From NCBI GenBank assembly GCA_900545445.1, contig UQZH01000040.1, forward strand, positions 1 through 19,467: 19,467 nucleotides of DNA. The letters run 5' to 3'. A model generated the notes under the pieces. The model saw only the letters and a list, made by a program, of their open reading frames with translations, was not told the DNA's origin and ran no database searches. The translations under genes were made by a program, and so were the position numbers. This document shows, one piece after another, positions 15,618-19,467 of this stretch. The stretch is from an uncultured Collinsella sp. GTDB taxonomy: Bacteria > Actinomycetota > Coriobacteriia > Coriobacteriales > Coriobacteriaceae. How positions within the stretch are numbered: position 1 is the stretch's first letter; each line of letters starts with the position of its first letter.

Positions 15618-16694
15618 CTAGAACTGGTTCAAGAACCTCATGTCACCAGTCATCAACGTGCGCAGGTCGGGCAGGTCGTAGCGCAGTGCCGCGACGCGCT
15701 CGGCGCCAATACCAAAGGCGAAGCCGGTGTACTTCTCGGGGTCGATGCCGCAGTTGATCAGGACGTTGGGGTCGACCATACCGCAGCCCAGGATCTCGAT
15801 CCAGCCGCTGTGCTTGCAGAAGTTGCAGCCCTTGCCGCCGCACACGTGGCAGCTCACGTCCACCTCGCAGCTGGGCTCGGTGAAGGGGAAGAAGTGCGGG
15901 CGGTAACGCGTCTTGCGATCCTCGCCAAACATGCACTTAACAAAGTAGTCGAGCGTGCCCTTAAGATCGCCAAAGGTGATGCCCTCGTCGACGACCAGGC
16001 CCTCAATCTGGTTGAACTGCGGCAGGTGGCAGGCGTCGGCCGTGTCGGGACGGTAGACGGTGCCCGGGCAGATCATGTAGATGGGCGGCTTCTGCGACTC
16101 CATGGTGTGGATCTGCACGCCCGAGGTCTGGGTGCGCAGCAGCACGTCGGACTCACCGTGAGCGTGAGCCTCGGGATGCGCGACGCTGCCGGGGTTGTTG
16201 TCGACCACATAGAACGTGTCGCGAGCCGAGCGGCTCGGGTGATCCATGGGCGCGTTGAGCGCGGTGAAGTTGTAGTAGGAAGTATCGACCATGGGGCCGG
16301 ACTCGACGGTGTAGCCGATGCCGCAGAAGATGTCCTCGGCCTCCTCGATGATCTGCTTGATCAGGTGCTGGTGACCGATCTGCGGACGGATGCCCGGCAG
16401 CGTGATGTCGACGGCCTCGTGCTCGAGTGCGTGCTTGAGGGCGGCGGCCTTCATCTCGGTGGTGCGCTCGTCGAGCATGCCCTCGATCAGCTGGCGCATC
16501 TCGTTGGCGCGTTTGCCCATCATGGGACGATCCTCGGGAGCGAGCTTGCCCATCATGCGCATCAGGCCGGTGATACGGCCCTTGCGGCCGAGCAGCTCAA
16601 CGCGCGCGGCCTCGAGCTTGGCGGCGTCGTCAGCGCTAGTGACGAGCTCCTTGGCCTCTTCCTCGAGTTTGACCAGATCATCAATCAGACTCAT
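15618..16694 (-). CDS. pheS: Phenylalanine--tRNA ligase alpha subunit
   Basis: A 358-residue catalytic alpha subunit. Residues 1-90 form the coiled-coil tRNA-binding arm. Seen: LLRTQTSGVQIHTM (185-198), motif 2 region RPHFFPFTEPS (265-275), and motif 3 GFAFGIGAERVAAL (324-337). A CHVCGGKGCNFC cluster (Cys282, 285, 290, 293) sits before GWIEILGCGMV. Between DTFY (159-162) and LLRTQTS is an insert of about 18 residues, AHPEAHAHGESD-rich, which is absent in Escherichia coli PheS. The start ATG has AAGGGAAG a few bases upstream. First gene of pheS-pheT. Confidence 0.97.
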   Translation of the reverse strand: MSLIDDLVKLEEEAKELVTSADDAAKLEAARVELLGRKGRITGLMRMMGKLAPEDRPMMGKRANEMRQLIEGMLDERTTEMKAAALKHALEHEAVDITLPGIRPQIGHQHLIKQIIEEAEDIFCGIGYTVESGPMVDTSYYNFTALNAPMDHPSRSARDTFYVVDNNPGSVAHPEAHAHGESDVLLRTQTSGVQIHTMESQKPPIYMICPGTVYRPDTADACHLPQFNQIEGLVVDEGITFGDLKGTLDYFVKCMFGEDRKTRYRPHFFPFTEPSCEVDVSCHVCGGKGCNFCKHSGWIEILGCGMVDPNVLINCGIDPEKYTGFAFGIGAERVAALRYDLPDLRTLMTGDMRFLNQF

Positions 16695-16778
16695 GTCTTC
16701 CCTTTCGTCTCTCGCGCATCTCGCTTGCCGGGGCGGCTAGCACCCGATAGCTGCGGATGTGCGGCCCGGTTCGGTAAC

Positions 16779-16819
16779 AAAAAACCGTCCTCGGGCATGT
16801 ACATTGCCCAAGGACGGTT
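16779..16819 (-). terminator. T-box regulated terminator in the pheS leader
   Basis: The stem AACCGUCC... (16819-16811 with 16790-16783) continues through GGGCA/UGCCC around a UGUACA-like loop and is followed by six U residues (16784-16779). It directly follows the T-box sequence and overlaps its antiterminator arm. Confidence 0.88.
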
Positions 16820-17058
16820 GAATTCCGCGGTACCACCTTGTTTGACCCGGCGGATGTCTGGCCCGCCGTGCCCACTCTGCGCCCCTTGTCGCGAGGCTCA
16901 CGGCTTCCCTACTGGGACTTTGCTGCCACTGGCCGCGTGCCCGTTGAGGTCGCTGCTCGGGAGTGAACGCTTGGCCCTTGCCACCGCAGGAAGGCTTGCA
17001 GCCCATGACCTTCCCTCTCTTGCCGGCGACGCGGCGGGCAAAACCCTCTCCGTCAACG
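16779..17058 (-). promoter_or_regulatory. T-box riboswitch, tRNA-Phe responsive, upstream of pheST
   Basis: The conserved T-box sequence AAGGTGGTACCGCGG lies at 16839-16825 on the minus strand. Stem I has its base at 17030-17026 paired with 16953-16949 (GUCGC/GCGAC), an AGAGAGGGAA 5' strand, and a specifier codon UUC (16967-16965) followed by A. The antiterminator competes with the terminator hairpin at 16819-16783. Uncharged tRNA-Phe would pair with UUC and with the T-box bulge, keeping pheST transcription on. A TATCCT near 17074 is the best but weak candidate for the -10 box. Confidence 0.93.
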
Positions 17059-17196
17059 CATTGGGCTATAGGATAACACATTTCGCGAGCGCATCGCCGC
17101 GTTCCGTTTTGTTCGCGCTGGGTACAAGGCAGGTAGCTGTGCAAACTGGCCGCGCACCCGCCTGCGGCGCTCGGCCTGCGAGATTAAGGATACGGT

Positions 17197-18780
17197 ATGG
17201 GAAAGAAACTCGATAAGAAGGCCAAGGCCGCCGTGGCAAAAGCCGCCAAGGGCGTCAAGGCCGCTAAAGTCGACAAGGCCGTCAAAAAGTTCCGCAAACT
17301 CGAGGGCAAGCTGTGGACTCGCGAGTACCTGCTCAAGATTGCCGAGTTCGATGGGGCGACGATTGCTCCTGCCAACGGCGCTGCCGCCCGTGCCGACGCC
17401 ATGGGCACGCTTGCCGGCGAGCATCACAAGCTGCTGACCAGCGAGAAGTCCGTTGAGCTCGTACGCTCGTTAGCGCGCGAGACGGTTGCAGGCGGACACG
17501 TAGACGACCCGCAGCTGCTCGACGAGATTCGCGTGCTCGGCCGCGACCAGCGCGAGGCAAGCGTTATTCCTACCGAGGAGGCCGAGGCCTGGACCAGGCT
17601 CACCTGCGAGGCCGACGCCGTGTGGCATAAGGCCAAGACGGCCAACGACTGGGCGAGCTTTGAGCCCTATGTGGATAGAATCGTCGCCCAACTTAAGCAT
17701 CAGGCCGAACTCATGGACCCCAAGCGCGACCCATACGACGTTTGGCTCGACCAGTACGAGCGCGGCCTTTCTGCCGAGAGCTTCGACGCGTTTTGCGAGG
17801 AGGTCAAGGCCACGGTCGTGCCGCTCGTGCACGCCATCGGCGAGCGCGGCCAGCAGCCCGCTGCCGACTTTTTGCACGCCCGCGTGCCCGAGGCCGCCCA
17901 GCGCGCCATGAGCTTCGACCTGATGAAGCTCGTCGGCCTGAACCTGGACGACACCACGCTTGCCTTTACCGAGCACCCGTTTAGCGAGGGCTTTGCCGTG
18001 GGTGACGCGCGCATCGCGACACACATCTACGAGGACGATTGCATCTCCAACGTCTACAGCATCATCCACGAGGCGGGGCACACCATGTACGAGCTGGGCG
18101 TCAATCCCGCCTATGCGCGCACCTGCCTGGAGGGCGGCACCTCCATGGGCATCCACGAGAGCCAGAGCCGCTTCTTTGAGAACACCGTGGGCCGCAGCCG
18201 TGCCTTTATGGGACCGCTGCTCGAGGTGCTGCGCCGCCACGCACCCGAGGTCTACGGCGACGTCGACGAGGACACGCTCTACCACGCCGTGAACATCGCG
18301 CAGCCTTCGCTGATCCGCACCGAGGCCGACGAGCTCACCTATCCGCTGCACGTTATGGTGCGCTACGAGATCGAGCGCATGCTGTTTACCGGCGAGGCCA
18401 CGGCCAAGGACATCCCCGCGCTTTGGAATCGCTTTATGGATGAGTACCTGGGCATTCCCGTTCCCGACGACACGCACGGCTGCCTACAGGATACGCACTG
18501 GAGCGGCGGCTCGTTTGGCTACTTCCCCACGTATGCGCTGGGCAGTGCCTACGATGCCATGTTTGTGCCGGCCATGTGCCGCGACGGTGTCGACCTTACC
18601 GGCGCCTGCGCGAGCGGCGACCTGACACCTGTCCGCGCCTGGCTGGGCGAGCACATTTGGCAGTGGGGCCGCGCCAAGGACGCGCCGGAGCTCATCAAGG
18701 GCGCGTGCGGCATGGCGTTCGATGCCCGCTACTACTGCAGCTACCTGCAGGACAAGTTCACCACGCTCTACGAACTGTAA
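17197..18780 (+). CDS. M32 family metallocarboxypeptidase
   Basis: A 527-residue zinc carboxypeptidase of the M32 (carboxypeptidase Taq) family, which removes C-terminal residues from peptides in the cytosol. Seen: HPF (260-262), the zinc motif HEAGH (291-295), the third ligand in HESQSRFFEN (Glu321), IRTEADELTYPLHVMVRYEIE, NRFMDEYLG and the GxLQDTHWSGGSFGYFPTYALG block (about 428-449). The core is full length. The first 38 residues carry 14 Lys with Ala-rich spacing, and family similarity begins only near residue 32, so this is an added basic tail. AAGGA lies 6 nt before the ATG. Divergent from the pheS T-box; no clear promoter was found in 17060-17190. It has its own terminator. Confidence 0.93.
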   Translation: MGKKLDKKAKAAVAKAAKGVKAAKVDKAVKKFRKLEGKLWTREYLLKIAEFDGATIAPANGAAARADAMGTLAGEHHKLLTSEKSVELVRSLARETVAGGHVDDPQLLDEIRVLGRDQREASVIPTEEAEAWTRLTCEADAVWHKAKTANDWASFEPYVDRIVAQLKHQAELMDPKRDPYDVWLDQYERGLSAESFDAFCEEVKATVVPLVHAIGERGQQPAADFLHARVPEAAQRAMSFDLMKLVGLNLDDTTLAFTEHPFSEGFAVGDARIATHIYEDDCISNVYSIIHEAGHTMYELGVNPAYARTCLEGGTSMGIHESQSRFFENTVGRSRAFMGPLLEVLRRHAPEVYGDVDEDTLYHAVNIAQPSLIRTEADELTYPLHVMVRYEIERMLFTGEATAKDIPALWNRFMDEYLGIPVPDDTHGCLQDTHWSGGSFGYFPTYALGSAYDAMFVPAMCRDGVDLTGACASGDLTPVRAWLGEHIWQWGRAKDAPELIKGACGMAFDARYYCSYLQDKFTTLYEL

Positions 18781-18802
18781 GGCATAACCGACACGCCAAC
18801 GC

Positions 18803-18844
18803 AAAGGGGACGCCGCGGAACCAATCCGCAGCGTCCCCTTTTTT
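18803..18844 (+). terminator. Intrinsic terminator of the M32 peptidase gene
   Basis: The stem AAAGGGGACGC with GCGTCCCCTTT plus inner GCGGA/TCCGC is followed by six U residues ending at 18844. It starts 23 nt after the stop codon. Confidence 0.9.
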
Positions 18845-18846
18845 CA

Positions 18847-18873
18847 CCCAATAACTAGGTACCCAATGACTAG
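18847..18873. repeat. Short tandem direct repeat
   Basis: Two copies of a 12-mer, CCCAATAACTAG (18847-18858) and CCCAATGACTAG (18862-18873), are in a 15-nt period and differ at one base. No function is seen. Confidence 0.45.
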
Positions 18874-18907
18874 TTCGTTGACGCTAATGTCTTGGCAACG
18901 TCAGCGA

Positions 18908-19006
18908 AAACGGCCCCAAGCGAGCAAGGTGACGTGAAATGAAAGGGCGCTGACCTTCTGGTCGCGCCCTTGAAATTGAACGTCAGATTGCCACTTGGGG
19001 CCGTTT
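18908..19006. repeat. 99-nt imperfect palindrome between the M32 peptidase and glmM
   Basis: The outer arms AAACGGCCCCAAG (18908-18920) and their complement (18994-19006) are perfect over 13 bp. Inside, GACGT/ACGTC segments and a 12-bp hairpin (18943-18955 with 18960-18971, one bulge, TTCT loop) continue the symmetry, so most of the element is self-complementary. The inner hairpin is followed on the minus strand by UUUCAUUUC and may serve as a weak terminator for glmM. Fold potential only. Confidence 0.6.
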
Positions 19007-19018
19007 GCAGCGTCGAGC

Positions 19019-19048
19019 AGCTACGCGGTTTGGTAAAACCGCGTAGCT
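19019..19048. other. Perfect hairpin overlapping the glmM stop codon
   Basis: A 13-bp perfect stem AGCTACGCGGTTT with its complement (19036-19048) and a 4-nt loop. It covers the first two bases of the glmM stop codon (19047-19049). No U tract follows on either strand, so it is not a standard terminator; it may stabilise the 3' end of the mRNA. Confidence 0.5.
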
Positions 19049-19451
19049 ATAAAGCCTCGAGCGCGTTGGCGATGCGCTTCATGGCGGCATCGGCGGATGC
19101 TTGGTCGGGCGCCTCGGCCAGCACGCGGATAACCGACTCGGTTCCGCTCTTGCGCACGAGCACGCGGCCCTCGCCTGCCAGCGCAGCCTCGGCCTCGGCG
19201 ATGGCGTTCTGCACGCCCATATTCTCGAGCGCGGCGTCCTTGTCCGCCACGTGCACGGCCACCTGCGCCTGTGGCAGCAGCTTGCACGGAGCCGTGAGCT
19301 GCGAGAGCGTCTCGCGCTCGGCACGAATCACTTCCATCACGCGCAGCGAGGTCATAATGCCGTCGCCCGTGCGCTCGATATCGCCAAAGATCGTATGGCC
19401 CGTCTGCTCGCCGCCCAGGCAGCTATTAGAAGCGGGGATGAGAAGTAATTT
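19047..19451 (-). pseudogene. glmM: Phosphoglucosamine mutase, C-terminal fragment with broken 5' side
   Basis: GlmM converts glucosamine-6-phosphate to glucosamine-1-phosphate for UDP-GlcNAc and cell-wall synthesis. The minus-strand frame carries its domain 3/4 sequence: LGGEQTGHTIFGD (sugar-binding loop), IERTGDGIMTSLRVM, and the C-terminal phosphate-binding VRKSGTESVIRV. Upstream of LGGEQTGH the frame reads KLLLIPASNSC, unlike GlmM, and meets an in-frame TAA at 19454-19452. There is no ATG, GTG or TTG between that stop and Met at 19355, which lies inside the conserved domain, so the fragment cannot be a normal gene. The break at about 19425-19435 may be an insertion, a rearrangement or an end-of-contig sequence error. 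If the latter, this is simply the 3' end of an intact glmM. Confidence 0.7.
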
Positions 19452-19467
19452 TTACTTCTGCTTCACA

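Noticed and set aside
1..19467. CRISPR array, tRNA, rRNA or replication origin
   Set aside because: No regularly spaced repeats, cloverleaf-like sequences, rRNA segments or clustered DnaA-box-like motifs were noticed in reading the intergenic regions.

Overview
The window reads as ordinary chromosome from a high-GC Gram-positive bacterium. Coriobacteriia, and Collinsella or a close gut relative, is the best guess. The grounds are GC-rich codon choice with U-rich optimal codons in the glycolytic gene, a Phe T-box ahead of pheST, an ECF CbiMQO set, and a 357-aa protein of a type I associate with Coriobacteria. The genus is inference from family resemblance, not from a marker gene.

Layout. 1-1455 (minus): the start of a Tad/Flp-pilus-type operon, a CpaB-like SAF protein followed with a 1-nt overlap by a CpaE/TadZ-like protein that runs off the window. 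1708-2892 (minus): the ribosome-assembly GTPase RsgA with its own terminator. 3143-5824 (minus): a type IIA calcium P-type ATPase. Its 5' leader can fold into two hairpins with complementary loops, and the second hairpin hides the Shine-Dalgarno. Divergent from it, 6266-7726 (plus) is pyruvate kinase with a strong terminator. 7793-8144 is a gene-free stretch holding a 135-nt inverted-repeat structure, which leads into 8145-9218 (plus), a protein with a C-terminal Vsr/DUF559-like PD-(D/E)XK domain. That gene collides tail to tail, with overlapping stop codons, with a zinc-dependent phospholipase C-like gene (9215-10063, minus).

10143-12854 (minus) is a three-gene ECF metal importer, cbiM-cbiQ-cbiO. 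A dyad GTGTTAC-N14-GTAACAC sits just downstream of its promoter and looks like a NikR operator, so the substrate may be nickel rather than cobalt. 13101-16694 (minus) is pheS-pheT, preceded by a complete T-box leader with a UUC specifier codon. 17197-18780 (plus) is an M32 metallocarboxypeptidase with an unusual lysine-rich N-terminal tail. The window ends with the C-terminal part of a phosphoglucosamine mutase (minus) whose frame is broken by a stop codon 14-16 nt from the edge.

The genes are mostly independent housekeeping units separated by good intrinsic terminators. The most interesting signals are RNA or DNA structures in the intergenic regions: the ATPase leader, the NikR-like operator set against a terminator that contains a promoter -35, and three large imperfect palindromes (3037-3131, 7966-8100, 18908-19006). 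I saw no CRISPR array, tRNA, rRNA, prophage or intact insertion sequence.
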